From contig NZ_VDLV01000004.1 of NCBI RefSeq assembly GCF_013608025.1, positions 186,001-250,000 of the forward strand: 64,000 bases of DNA, given 5' to 3'. The translations under genes were made by a program, and so were the position numbers. The DNA comes from Pseudomonas brassicacearum subsp. neoaurantiaca (GTDB taxonomy: Bacteria; Pseudomonadota; Gammaproteobacteria; Pseudomonadales; Pseudomonadaceae). Below, one piece after another: positions 28,720-39,635 of this stretch (position 1 is the stretch's first letter; each line of letters opens with the position of its first letter). Below the pieces are notes generated by a model. It was given only the letters and a program-made list of their open reading frames with translations, had not been told where the DNA came from and did not search any database.

Positions 28720-30801
28720 TTATGAGCCCTGGGGGACCGGGGCCTCGACAGGTTCGATAGTATCGTGACGGACCACGGCGCCGAACTGTTGCATCATCTG
28801 CTGGATGAACGGATCGTTGTGAATCGAATCCTCAGCTTCACGCTGTCGGTCGGCACGGCGACGGGACGCGGCCTGGGCCGGCGTCTCCTGCTCGGGCTTG
28901 ATCAGCTCGATGGTCAACGTCAGGGTGCGCTGGTGGTATTGGTTCAGCGCATCATTGAGGCGACGCTGCTGGGTCGCGTTGAACAGTGCGCTGTGGGCCG
29001 GGTCCAGGTGCAGCAACCAATGGTCGCCCTCCACCGAGATCAACGTGCAGTTGGCGGCGATGCTGCCGGTCATGCCGCTGATCTGCAGCTTGGGGAACAG
29101 CTCCAGCCATTGCAGGGCCAATCCGGTGGCCGGCATCGCCGCCGGTTCCGGCTCGGGCTCAGGGGCCGGCTCGGCGGCATGCTCGCTGGCCAGGTCGTCC
29201 AGGTAGCTGTAGGCCGAATCCATGTCCGGCTCGATGTAATCCTCATCCAGCGGCGGCTCGTCGTCCAGGTCAATGCCCGGCGTGGCGACATCGACGTCCG
29301 CCACTGTCGGCTCCGGCACCGGTGCCGCCACCCACTCCGGCGCGTCAGGCACTGCGCTGTCCGGCGTCGGCATGGGCATCGGCGGCAATTCAGGCTGCTC
29401 GGCGATGGTTTCCAGCACAGGCTCCACGGCGGGTTGCTGGACGACTTCCGGTTCAACCGGATCGTTCCAAGGCAGGTCGATGACCTCTTCAACGACCGAC
29501 TCTGGGAGTACCTCGGCGCTCGGTTCAGGTTCCGGCTCCGGCTCGGGCGTCGCAACGACAGGCGCCGGCATTGGCTGGGCTACAGGCGCCACCGCTGCCG
29601 GAGCAGAAACCGCTGCCGGCGCAACCACGGGCGCGGCAGCCACTGGCTTGGCGGAATCAGCTGTGGCCTGGCTGATCCCCACTGGCTTTAGCGTTTGTCT
29701 TGGCGCGTCCGGCGTATCGGCGGGCCGGAACGCAAGCATCCGCAGCAAGACCATTTCGAACCCGCCGCGCGGGTCCGGCGCCAGGGGCAGGTCGCGACGG
29801 CCGATCAGGCCCATCTGGTAATAGAACTGCACGTCCTCGGCCGGCAGCGCCTGGGCCAACGCCAGCACGCGGTCACGATCCCCGTGGCCGTTGTCGACGC
29901 CATCAGGCAAGGCCTGGGCGATGGCGACACGGTGCAGCACGTTGAGAATCTCCGAGAGCACGCCATTCCAGTCCGGTCCCTGCTCGGCCAGGTGACGCAC
30001 CGCTTCCAGCAGCGCCTTGGCGTCGCCTTCGATCAATGCGTGCAAGACGTCATAGACCTGGCCGTGATCAAGCGTGCCGAGCATGGCCCGCACATCGGCG
30101 GCCATGACCTTGCCTTCGCCGAAAGCGATGGCCTGGTCGGTCAGACTCATGGCGTCGCGCATCGAACCATCGGCGGCGCGGCCCAACAGCCACAGCGCGT
30201 CATCTTCGAACGGCACGTTCTCGACGCCCAGCACGTGGGTCAGATGCTCGACGACGCGTTCCGGTGTCATGTTCTTCAGGGAGAACTGCAGGCAACGCGA
30301 CAGAATCGTTGCAGGGAGTTTCTGCGGGTCGGTGGTCGCCAGGATGAACTTGACGTAGGGCGGCGGTTCTTCGAGGGTCTTGAGCAGCGCATTGAAGGAA
30401 TGGCTGGAGAGCATGTGCACTTCGTCGATCAGGTAGACCTTGAAGCGCCCACGGCTCGGCGCGTACTGCACGTTGTCGAGCAGTTCGCGGGTGTCTTCGA
30501 CCTTGGTGCGGCTGGCGGCGTCGATTTCGATCAGGTCGACAAAACGGCCTTCGTCGATTTCCCGGCAGACCGAACATTCGCCGCAGGGCGACGAGGTGAT
30601 GCCGGTTTCACAGTTCAGGCACTTGGCGATGATCCGCGCGATGGTGGTCTTGCCCACGCCACGGGTGCCCGTGAACAGGTAGGCGTGGTGCAGCCGCTGG
30701 CTGTCCAAGGCATTGATCAGAGCCTTGAGCACATGGGTCTGGCCGACCATTTCGCGGAACGAGCGCGGACGCCATTTACGTGCAAGAACCTGATAACTCA
30801 T
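28720..30801 (-). CDS. dnaX: DNA polymerase III subunits gamma/tau
   Basis: 693 residues. The AAA+ clamp-loader domain has a Walker A (GTRGVGKTT, ~45-53), zinc cysteines (CLNCETGITSSPCGECSVC), Walker B DEVHML and a sensor SRC motif (LSRCLQF). A long Pro/Ala/Glu-rich linker (~380-560, including EPEPEPEPS) leads to the tau C-terminal domain (~565-690) that binds the polymerase core. The start at 30801 (MSYQVLARKWRPRSF) is the family start. I see no A6G-type slippery heptamer, so frameshift production of gamma as in E. coli is not supported by the sequence. Confidence 0.96.
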   Translation of the reverse strand: MSYQVLARKWRPRSFREMVGQTHVLKALINALDSQRLHHAYLFTGTRGVGKTTIARIIAKCLNCETGITSSPCGECSVCREIDEGRFVDLIEIDAASRTKVEDTRELLDNVQYAPSRGRFKVYLIDEVHMLSSHSFNALLKTLEEPPPYVKFILATTDPQKLPATILSRCLQFSLKNMTPERVVEHLTHVLGVENVPFEDDALWLLGRAADGSMRDAMSLTDQAIAFGEGKVMAADVRAMLGTLDHGQVYDVLHALIEGDAKALLEAVRHLAEQGPDWNGVLSEILNVLHRVAIAQALPDGVDNGHGDRDRVLALAQALPAEDVQFYYQMGLIGRRDLPLAPDPRGGFEMVLLRMLAFRPADTPDAPRQTLKPVGISQATADSAKPVAAAPVVAPAAVSAPAAVAPVAQPMPAPVVATPEPEPEPEPSAEVLPESVVEEVIDLPWNDPVEPEVVQQPAVEPVLETIAEQPELPPMPMPTPDSAVPDAPEWVAAPVPEPTVADVDVATPGIDLDDEPPLDEDYIEPDMDSAYSYLDDLASEHAAEPAPEPEPEPAAMPATGLALQWLELFPKLQISGMTGSIAANCTLISVEGDHWLLHLDPAHSALFNATQQRRLNDALNQYHQRTLTLTIELIKPEQETPAQAASRRRADRQREAEDSIHNDPFIQQMMQQFGAVVRHDTIEPVEAPVPQGS

Positions 30802-30944
30802 CGAAAACCGTCGCAACGAAGGAACATAAGCGGCTAATGCTAGCGGAGCAGGGGCGAAATTGCATCCGGTGTGCTCGTCTAATCTGGCTAAGCTAGGTTG
30901 AGCAGCTCGGTTGTCGACATGTTTTTGTAGAGTCAGGAGAGTTT

Positions 30945-31805
30945 ATGCGTTCGGCCATGGGGGCTTTGCTGTTGCTGGGAACGGGATGTTTCGCAGAAGA
31001 GGTCCCCTTGCGCTTCGCCATTACCGATGGCTGGGCCATGCCCATGGTTCAGGTCGACAGGGGCCGACCGACCCAGGGCATCTTGCCGGATATCATGACC
31101 AGCCTGGCAACCCGGGTGGGCATGCCGGCGCAATTCCACGTGCTATCCCGCGCAAGGCTCGACGGCGCCATGGAGCACGGTGAAATAGACATGCGGTGTT
31201 ACGTCTCGCCTGATTGGGTAGACCACGAAACGCCCGACTACCTCTGGAGTGTCCCGCTGTTCTTTCAACGCGATGTGCTGGTCGGCTCGTCCAGCGCTCC
31301 GGAGAAAATCACTCCCGCGGCGCTGGTCCAGCAAGCGATCGGCACCGTGCTCAGCTATAGCTACCCTACTCTGCAACCTTTGTTCGACAGCGGCCATCTT
31401 CGGCGGGACGACGCCCGCAGCCAGGACCAGGTGCTGGCAAAGCTGCTGGCGGGACGTTATCACTATGCGGTCAGCAATCAATGGGCGCTGGACTGGTTCA
31501 ACCAACGCCACACCGCTGACCGGCAATTACACGAAGTGGCGGTGCTCCAGGAACAGCAATTGAGCTGTTACCTGCGCAATGACCCGAAAATCCCGGTGCA
31601 ACGCATTCTGCAAACTTTGCGGGAGATGAAGGCATCCGGGGAAATCGACGCAATTATCCAGCTTTATACCGGCCGCAGCGAAGAGTCGCAGGCCAGCGCC
31701 GCTTCGCTCTGGTCGCCTGGCCGGGCCTGCCATTGGGACGGTGGAATAAACGTCTTGACCCAGCCCGGTATCTGCCTGGCCGGCATCGGTCGGGCGATGA
31801 AATAA
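30945..31805 (+). CDS. Periplasmic substrate-binding protein (type 2 periplasmic-binding fold, SBP_bac_3-like)
   Basis: 286 residues. An N-terminal signal peptide (MRSAMGALLLLGTGCFA) is followed by a two-lobed amino-acid-binding-protein-like domain (LRFAITDGWAMPM, GILPDIMTSLATRVGM, LAGRYHYAVSNQWALDWF). No permease genes are adjacent, so it is an orphan SBP that may be sensory. The family fold ends near residue ~245. The last ~40 residues are encoded antisense to the 3' end of the neighbouring GGDEF-EAL gene (142-bp tail-to-tail overlap) and look like read-through sequence. Confidence 0.78.
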   Translation: MRSAMGALLLLGTGCFAEEVPLRFAITDGWAMPMVQVDRGRPTQGILPDIMTSLATRVGMPAQFHVLSRARLDGAMEHGEIDMRCYVSPDWVDHETPDYLWSVPLFFQRDVLVGSSSAPEKITPAALVQQAIGTVLSYSYPTLQPLFDSGHLRRDDARSQDQVLAKLLAGRYHYAVSNQWALDWFNQRHTADRQLHEVAVLQEQQLSCYLRNDPKIPVQRILQTLREMKASGEIDAIIQLYTGRSEESQASAASLWSPGRACHWDGGINVLTQPGICLAGIGRAMK

Positions 31806-33418
31806 CCCTGGGCGACTTCACACCCCAGCGCCAACAGGAGCTGCCCGTGCTCCAGGCTGTCCAGCCCCTCCGCGACCACCTGCCGACCAAATACCCGGGC
31901 AAGACCGATCACCGCTTCGGTCAATGCCAGATCATCCCGGTCATTGAGAATATCGCGCACGAACGTCTTGTCGATCTTGATGGTTTGCGTGCGCAGGTGC
32001 TTGAGGTCGTTGAGCGAGCAATGCCCCGTACCGAAGCCGCCCAGGGAAAAGCCTACGCCCAAGGCTTGGCACGCCTGGAGACAAGCACTGACATGCGCCA
32101 GGTTTTCCACGGCCACCGACTCGACGATCTGCAGGTCGAGCATGCGCGGCGACACCGCCGGATGTCGCTCCAGTACCCGCTGCAGCCGTTCGACGAAATC
32201 CGTCCGCTGGAAATGCCGCGCCGAAATATTGATGCTGACCGGCCAACCCGGTCCCGCCCGTTGCCATTGTTGTAGCTGGGTCAACACCTGTTCCATGACC
32301 CATTCGCCGATGTCTACGATCAGATCGGTCTCTTCCACCAACGGCAGGAATTCCCGTGGCGGCACCAGCCCACGCTGCGGATGCTTCCAGCGCAACAAAG
32401 CCTCAAGCCCGACCACTGCGCCGTCGCGCATGTTGACCTTTGGCTGAAAATGCAGCCGCAACTCATTATCGGCCAGCGCCTGCCGCACCCGCTCCACGGT
32501 CTGGTAAGTGGCCCGCACCTCCTTGTCCCTGGAAATGTCGAACAGATGGAAGCGATTGCGGCCGCTCTGCTTGGCCACGTACATCGCCTGATCGGCGTGG
32601 CGCAACAGCGTGTCGGCGTCGTCGTTGTCCCACGGAGAGAGCGTGACGCCAATGCTGGCAAAGACGTTGATGGCCTTGCCGTCGATCGCATACGGCATGG
32701 AAACCGCGATCAGGACCCGGTTCAAGGCCGCATGCAACTCGTCCATGCCGCGAACATGTCGCAACACCAGGACGAACTCATCCCCGGCCAGCCGCGCCAC
32801 GACGTCTTCGCCACGCACGATGCTGCGCAGACGCCTGGCGACTTCCACCAACAACCGATCGCCGCTGGCATGGCCATATCCGTCGTTGACGGCCTTGAAG
32901 CCATCAAGGTCGAGCATGCATACGGCCAAGGGCAGGTTTTCCACCCGGGAAAACTCCAGTGCCTGGTCCAGCAGTTCGGACAAATAGGTGCGATTGGGCA
33001 AGCCGGTGAGCACGTCGTGGCCGACACGCCACTGCAAGGAATGCAGCAACCGACGCTTCTCGCTGACGTCGAAACGAATCGCCAGATAACGCTTGATCTT
33101 CCCTGTCGCTTCGTCGATTACCGGCACCAGGGTGGTATCAACCCAGTGCAATGCGCCGTCCTTGGCCCGATTACAGATCTCGCCCTTCCAGATCTTGCCC
33201 AGGGCAATGGTGCGCCACATGGCGCTGAAGAACTCACTGGGATGTTGGCCCGAGTTGAGCACGCGATGGTTTGACCCAAGCAACTCATCCCGACCGTAGC
33301 CGAACAGGCTGCAGAATTGATCATTGACGTAAGTGATGCGCCCGCTCAAATCGGTTTCGGAAAAGATCGCGGCGGCGTCAACAGCCCTGCGGTACTTCTT
33401 ATCCATCGAAGCAGTCAT
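31664..33418 (-). CDS. PAS-GGDEF-EAL cyclic-di-GMP signalling protein with degenerate EAL site
   Basis: 584 residues from ATG 33418. A PAS domain (~5-125, DLSGRITYVNDQFCSLFGYGRDELLG) is followed by GGDEF (~140-300), whose signature reads AGDEF, preceded by an RGED inhibitory site. The EAL domain (~320-565) has EALLRW, NISARHF, IVES, KIDKTF, VVAEG and QGYFIARPM. However, the loop normally DDFGTG reads GGFGTG, so both metal-binding aspartates are lost and phosphodiesterase activity is doubtful. Diguanylate cyclase activity is possible. The start is uncertain (33406 or further upstream possible). It overlaps the SBP gene tail-to-tail. Confidence 0.88.
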   Translation of the reverse strand: MTASMDKKYRRAVDAAAIFSETDLSGRITYVNDQFCSLFGYGRDELLGSNHRVLNSGQHPSEFFSAMWRTIALGKIWKGEICNRAKDGALHWVDTTLVPVIDEATGKIKRYLAIRFDVSEKRRLLHSLQWRVGHDVLTGLPNRTYLSELLDQALEFSRVENLPLAVCMLDLDGFKAVNDGYGHASGDRLLVEVARRLRSIVRGEDVVARLAGDEFVLVLRHVRGMDELHAALNRVLIAVSMPYAIDGKAINVFASIGVTLSPWDNDDADTLLRHADQAMYVAKQSGRNRFHLFDISRDKEVRATYQTVERVRQALADNELRLHFQPKVNMRDGAVVGLEALLRWKHPQRGLVPPREFLPLVEETDLIVDIGEWVMEQVLTQLQQWQRAGPGWPVSINISARHFQRTDFVERLQRVLERHPAVSPRMLDLQIVESVAVENLAHVSACLQACQALGVGFSLGGFGTGHCSLNDLKHLRTQTIKIDKTFVRDILNDRDDLALTEAVIGLARVFGRQVVAEGLDSLEHGQLLLALGCEVAQGYFIARPMPARQIPGWVKTFIPPSQWQARPGDQSEAALACDSSLRPV

Positions 33419-33745
33419 CCATGAGTCAGGCTCGTTTGTCGCGCACGGTTGCACCGCCCCCGCAGGGGCGAAAATCAACTAGGCTCAAATACCTTGAGAA
33501 AGCTGGAGCATGGACGCTGGCGGTGCGACCTGAAAAGCTCCAGGCCCCGCCCTGTGTCGCTGCTAAAGAAGCGCGAGCCCCGGTCTTTCCTACACCCGGG
33601 CTCCTGAAGCAGGACACCAAAACACCCATGCCAAAGGCCGATTCTACGAAACACATCACATTTTGCAAAGCAAGGTGATGGAACGAGCGGTTGCCTAATG
33701 CGAAGATCTATCGTTAAGTTCTTGATTCTGAATGGGAATTAAGCG

Positions 33746-34060
33746 ATGCGAATTTCAAGTCTGGGTCCAGCCATCAGACGCTACCGCAAAGTAGCGGGGC
33801 TCACTCAGGCTGAACTTGGCGAAAAGACCGGTTTCGACCCGAAAACCATCAGCCGCTTCGAAACCGGCGCCTACACCCCGAGCGTCGAAGCCCTGTTCCT
33901 GTTTGCCGACGCGCTGGACGTCCAGCTCAAAGCATTCTTCGCCGACATGGGCGACGAAGATGAGCAGCGGGCGTACCTGTTCAACGTCATCCACAGAGCC
34001 ACGCCGAAGGACCTTGGAAAGCTGATTGCGGCGGTTGATCAGGCGTTGGCCAAGCCTTGA
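33746..34060 (+). CDS. XRE-family helix-turn-helix transcriptional regulator
   Basis: 104 residues. A Cro/C1-type HTH occupies residues ~7-62 (IRRYRKVAGLTQAELGEKTGFDPKTISRFETGAYTPSVEALFLFADAL). A short C-terminal segment follows without a recognisable sensor domain. It is an orphan regulator of unknown target. The ATG has only a weak GGGAA upstream. It is flanked by the GGDEF-EAL gene and ffs. Confidence 0.82.
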   Translation: MRISSLGPAIRRYRKVAGLTQAELGEKTGFDPKTISRFETGAYTPSVEALFLFADALDVQLKAFFADMGDEDEQRAYLFNVIHRATPKDLGKLIAAVDQALAKP

Positions 34061-34240
34061 TGCAGTGAAATAGAAGCAGGGGGCGCCAACGGCACGGCTC
34101 GGCCTCCTAGTTGGCGCTCGGCTGCCTTGTCCGCGAAAACCAGGGCAGCAGAAGGCACCGATCAGTATCGATCAGCAAAACAGCAAGAAATTTTGAGTTT
34201 GGCAAACCTTGCGAACGAAGGCCTGGAGCGTTATGGAGGC

Positions 34241-34344
34241 AACCCCACCAGCCACACCCCGGCACACAATGTTCCCGCTGTGGCTGCTTCCTTCCGGATC
34301 TGACCAGGTTCACGGGTAATCGTTGCGGGGGGACCGATGGGGTC
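34241..34344 (-). ncRNA. ffs: Signal recognition particle 4.5S RNA
   Basis: On the minus strand the invariant SRP domain IV is present: GGTCAGATCCGGAAGGAAGC with the GGAA tetraloop and asymmetric loop. The ends pair as GACCCCATC / GGTGGGGTT, closing the long hairpin of a ~104-nt small bacterial SRP RNA. It binds Ffh to target membrane proteins. The promoter is just upstream. The ends are estimated from the closing stem. Confidence 0.95.
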
Positions 34345-34379
34345 ACCATAACGACGCCCGCCTGACGGCGAGCCGCGCC

Positions 34380-34407
34380 ATTGTACCTATCTGACAAGAA
34401 GTTACAA
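34380..34407 (-). promoter_or_regulatory. Probable sigma-70 promoter of ffs
   Basis: On the minus strand TTGTAA and TACAAT are separated by 16 bp. Transcription would begin ~28 nt before the mature 5' end, giving a precursor leader that RNase P could remove as in E. coli 4.5S RNA. Confidence 0.6.
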
Positions 34408-34511
34408 CCGTTCGTGTCGTATTGAAAAAACCGAAGGTGTTCAAGGACTTGCTCCAGCAACATGTCCTTGGGATTCACGGGCATATTCGGTATGGATGCA
34501 AGCTGGCCTAG

Positions 34512-34612
34512 CGCATTCGCGAGCAGGCTCGCTCCCACAAGGGATCTGCGCTGGACGCCCGATTCTCGAATAGCGGAGAACCCTGTGGGAGCGAGCCTGC
34601 TCGCGAATGCGT
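34512..34612 (+). repeat. REP pair, family A (inverted)
   Basis: Reverse copy 34512-34540 and forward copy 34582-34612, both GAGCCTGCTC/GAGCAGGCTC variants, between ffs and the zinc peptidase gene. Confidence 0.88.
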
Positions 34613-34652
34613 CGGAACATCCGCCATCCTTGGCAGCCAGCTCACCACAAAA

Positions 34653-35813
34653 CTACAACAACACCTCATCCGCCCGACCACCCTCCTCCTGGATCACCAA
34701 GTGAATGAAGTGCAGCTTGGTGATCACCGCTGCCGGCACGACGAACGGGTAGAAATCCGGCTGGCCCATGCTGCGCGACAGTTCGTTGAGCATACCGGCC
34801 AGTTCGATCCAGGCGTTGACGAATGACAGGAACGCCGTGCCACCCGCGTGCTCGGGGTCAAACAGGGTGTCGGGCGGGAACGGCTGATAGTCGAAATCCA
34901 TTTCCCGCGCGCTCATGCCGAAGCCCAGCGCCGTGTCCACCGCGTCCATCATGTGCAGGTAATGAGCCCAGGTCTCGGCCCAGTCCTCCCAAGGATGCAT
35001 GGTGGCGTAGGCACTGACGTAGTGGGTTTGCCAATCCAGCGGCGCGCCTTGTTGGTAGTGCCGCTCCAAAGCTTCGGAATAACTGGCGCGCTCATCGCCG
35101 AACAACGTGCGAAACGGCTCCAGCCAATGGCTGCCGGCAATCAACCGATCCCAATAGTAATGGCCGACCTCGTGGCGAAAATGCCCGAGCAAGGTGCGAT
35201 ACGGCTCGTGCATCTGCTGGCGCACGTGCTCGCGATGAGCATCGTCGGCTTCTTTGATATCGAGCGTGATAAGCCCGCTGGCGTGCCCGGTGGTCGGCGG
35301 TTTACCGTCGGGATCGACGCCAATGAAGTCGAATGCCAGGCCGGTACTTTCGTTAACGGTCTTGGGAATGACCGGCAAGCCGAGGGTGATCAACTGCGCA
35401 ACCAGGCGGCGCTTGGCCGTTTCAACCTTGCGCCAGCGCTCAGGGTTTTCCGGGATCGACAGGTCAGGAATCGTGCGGTTCAGACTGCAGGCGATGCACA
35501 GCGTGTCGTGCCCGTTGGCGGGAAGCAGCCAGTTGCAGGCTGCAGCGGTATCGAGATTGGCGCAGCGGCGGAACAGCCCGGCCTGCGGGTCGGCATCCAA
35601 GGTCCAGGTATCAGGCTGCTCGCCAGGCTGGAGGGATGACAGGCGGCTTTGCTCCGGCTGGTAGCCCAGCGCCGCCAGGCAAGCCAGGCATTGGCTGTTG
35701 CGAAAGAACAATGACTGGCCGCAACGGCACGGCCAGACCTTGCTGTTGCGTGACCGATCACCGAGGAACGGCGCGGCGATGCGCGAGCTCAGTTGTTCGA
35801 AGAAGCGGTACAT
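34653..35813 (-). CDS. Putative zinc-binding metallopeptidase with N-terminal zinc ribbon (Peptidase_Mx type)
   Basis: 386 residues. A zinc ribbon near residues 29-48 (CRCGQSLFFRNSQCLACLAALGY) and a third cysteine cluster at ~105 (DTLCIACSLNRTIPDL) are characteristic of this family. HFRHEVGHYYWDRL at ~209-222 is the HExxH-like metal site, with a distal acidic WEDWAETWAHYLHMMD. Soluble, about the usual length. The biological substrate is unknown. ATG 35813 follows GGGAGAG. Confidence 0.88.
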   Translation of the reverse strand: MYRFFEQLSSRIAAPFLGDRSRNSKVWPCRCGQSLFFRNSQCLACLAALGYQPEQSRLSSLQPGEQPDTWTLDADPQAGLFRRCANLDTAAACNWLLPANGHDTLCIACSLNRTIPDLSIPENPERWRKVETAKRRLVAQLITLGLPVIPKTVNESTGLAFDFIGVDPDGKPPTTGHASGLITLDIKEADDAHREHVRQQMHEPYRTLLGHFRHEVGHYYWDRLIAGSHWLEPFRTLFGDERASYSEALERHYQQGAPLDWQTHYVSAYATMHPWEDWAETWAHYLHMMDAVDTALGFGMSAREMDFDYQPFPPDTLFDPEHAGGTAFLSFVNAWIELAGMLNELSRSMGQPDFYPFVVPAAVITKLHFIHLVIQEEGGRADEVLL

Positions 35814-35896
35814 GGCGATCTCTCCCTGGAGCCTGCAAGACTAGATCACCTTAGGTTCATGATCGTTCCAAACGCCGGCTCATAGCACCGATAAAC

Positions 35897-36026
35897 CGTG
35901 GCGAGGGAGCTTGCTCCCGCTCGGCGGCACAGCCGTCGCAAAACCGGACAATGCGGTTCATCAAGACGATTGCGTCGCGCCGATTGGGGCGGCTGCGCCA
36001 CCCAGCGGGAGCAAGCTCCCTCGCCA
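35897..36026 (+). repeat. REP pair, family B (inverted)
   Basis: Forward copy 35897-35937 and reverse copy 35985-36026 between the peptidase gene and ligA (both minus strand). Confidence 0.87.
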
Positions 36027-36041
36027 AAAAAGCCGCGCCCC

Positions 36042-38408
<2,367 letters not shown>

Positions 38409-38414
38409 TCATAA

Positions 38415-38446
38415 AGCAAAAGAGCAGCCTGGGCTGCTCATTTTTT
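38415..38446 (-). terminator. Bidirectional hairpin between zipA and ligA
   Basis: 8-bp stem GAGCAGCC / GGCTGCTC with a 2-nt loop (tight; the inner pair may open). On the minus strand it is preceded by A6 and followed by TTTT, so it can stop or attenuate zipA transcripts before ligA. The plus-strand T6 run has no gene to serve. Confidence 0.65.
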
Positions 38447-38458
38447 CAAGACTTTCTT

Positions 38459-38502
38459 GGGAGGGTTTCGCCCTCCAGCGGGAGCAAGCTCCCTCGCCAC
38501 AA
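38459..38502 (-). repeat. Solo REP element, family B
   Basis: One copy in reverse orientation with its GC hairpin (GGAGGGTTTCGCCCTCC), without a partner; lies in the zipA-ligA gap. Confidence 0.8.
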
Positions 38503-38532
38503 AAGGCCCCAGCCATAAAGACTCTGGCGACC

Positions 38533-39378
38533 TCAGCGCTTCTGGGTCAGCGCACGGCGCTCGAATTCGACGATGCGCTGGCGGTAGTGCTCGATCGTCT
38601 GGGCGGTCAGCACGCTGCGCTGATCATCCTTCAATTCACCGTTGAGCTCCTGGGACAGCTTGCGCGCCGCTGCAACCATCACGTCAAAGGCCTGCTTGGG
38701 ATGGCGTGGGCCTGGCAGGCCGAGGAAGAAACTCACCGCCGGGGTGCTGAAGTGGTCGATGTCATCGAGGTCGAACACACCAGGCTTGACCGCGTTGGCC
38801 ATGGAGAACAACACCTCGCCATTGCCGGCCATGCTTTCGTGGCGATGGAAAATGTCCATTTCGCCAAAGCGCAGGCCGCTTTCGAGGATGTTCTGCAGCA
38901 GCGCCGGGCCCTTGAAGCCGGCCGGGTCGCGGCAGATCACGCTGATCACCAGCACTTCTTCAGCCTGGGCCTGTTCCTTGTCGGCGCTGGAAGGCTTGCT
39001 CTCGTCCGGGAAGTCGCCGTCACGACTGCTGAAGCCCGGGCCGCCATCGAGATCCAGGTTCAGGTTCAAATCGCCCTGGGACGGCTCGCTGTTGCGCTTG
39101 CCGCGCTTGGAACCCGATTCCCGTGGCTCACGCGCAGGCGCGCTCATCGACGGCAAGTCATGCTCGTCCAGCTGCGGCTCCTTGTGGGTGTCCAGCACCC
39201 GTGGCGGGCCCAGCAGTTCGGCGCTGTCATCCTCATCAGGCAGGTTAGACAGGCTGCGATCCAGGCGAAACTTGAGTTTCCCCTTGCCGCCGCGCATGCG
39301 ACGCCAGCCGTCGAAAAGAATACCGGCAATGACAATGATGCCGATGACGATCAGCCACTCGCGCAGACCGATTTCCAT
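38533..39378 (-). CDS. zipA: Cell division protein ZipA
   Basis: 281 residues. An N-terminal transmembrane helix ([19 protein letters not shown]) and a basic patch are followed by a charged Pro/Asp/Ser-rich linker (~35-140). The C-terminal FtsZ-binding domain (~145-270) has [39 protein letters not shown]. It tethers FtsZ to the membrane at the division site. The smc-zipA-ligA order is conserved in Pseudomonas. ATG 39378 follows GAGGCACGGG. Confidence 0.96.
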   Translation of the reverse strand: MEIGLREWLIVIGIIVIAGILFDGWRRMRGGKGKLKFRLDRSLSNLPDEDDSAELLGPPRVLDTHKEPQLDEHDLPSMSAPAREPRESGSKRGKRNSEPSQGDLNLNLDLDGGPGFSSRDGDFPDESKPSSADKEQAQAEEVLVISVICRDPAGFKGPALLQNILESGLRFGEMDIFHRHESMAGNGEVLFSMANAVKPGVFDLDDIDHFSTPAVSFFLGLPGPRHPKQAFDVMVAAARKLSQELNGELKDDQRSVLTAQTIEHYRQRIVEFERRALTQKR

Positions 39379-39635
39379 GTAATCCCGTGCCTCTATAAAA
39401 ATGCTGAAAAATAAGGGGCTTAGCTATTTGCAAACCGCTTTAAAACGTGGCGCCAACTCTATGTTCTGAATGGCGTTTTGCCCACGCATACGAAAAATTG
39501 ACATTAAACTAGCACGACCAAAGATAACTTTACACCGTCTGTCGCATAGGCTTGTGCCCAATCTGTGAATTGACCATCAGCCCCAACGGTAAAAAATACC
39601 TACAGCGTTACAAGTAGAAGCCCTACAACCTGTCT

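Noticed and set aside
34241..34538. Short open frames across the 4.5S RNA gene
   Set aside because: The SRP RNA signature explains the sequence; frames have no supporting features.
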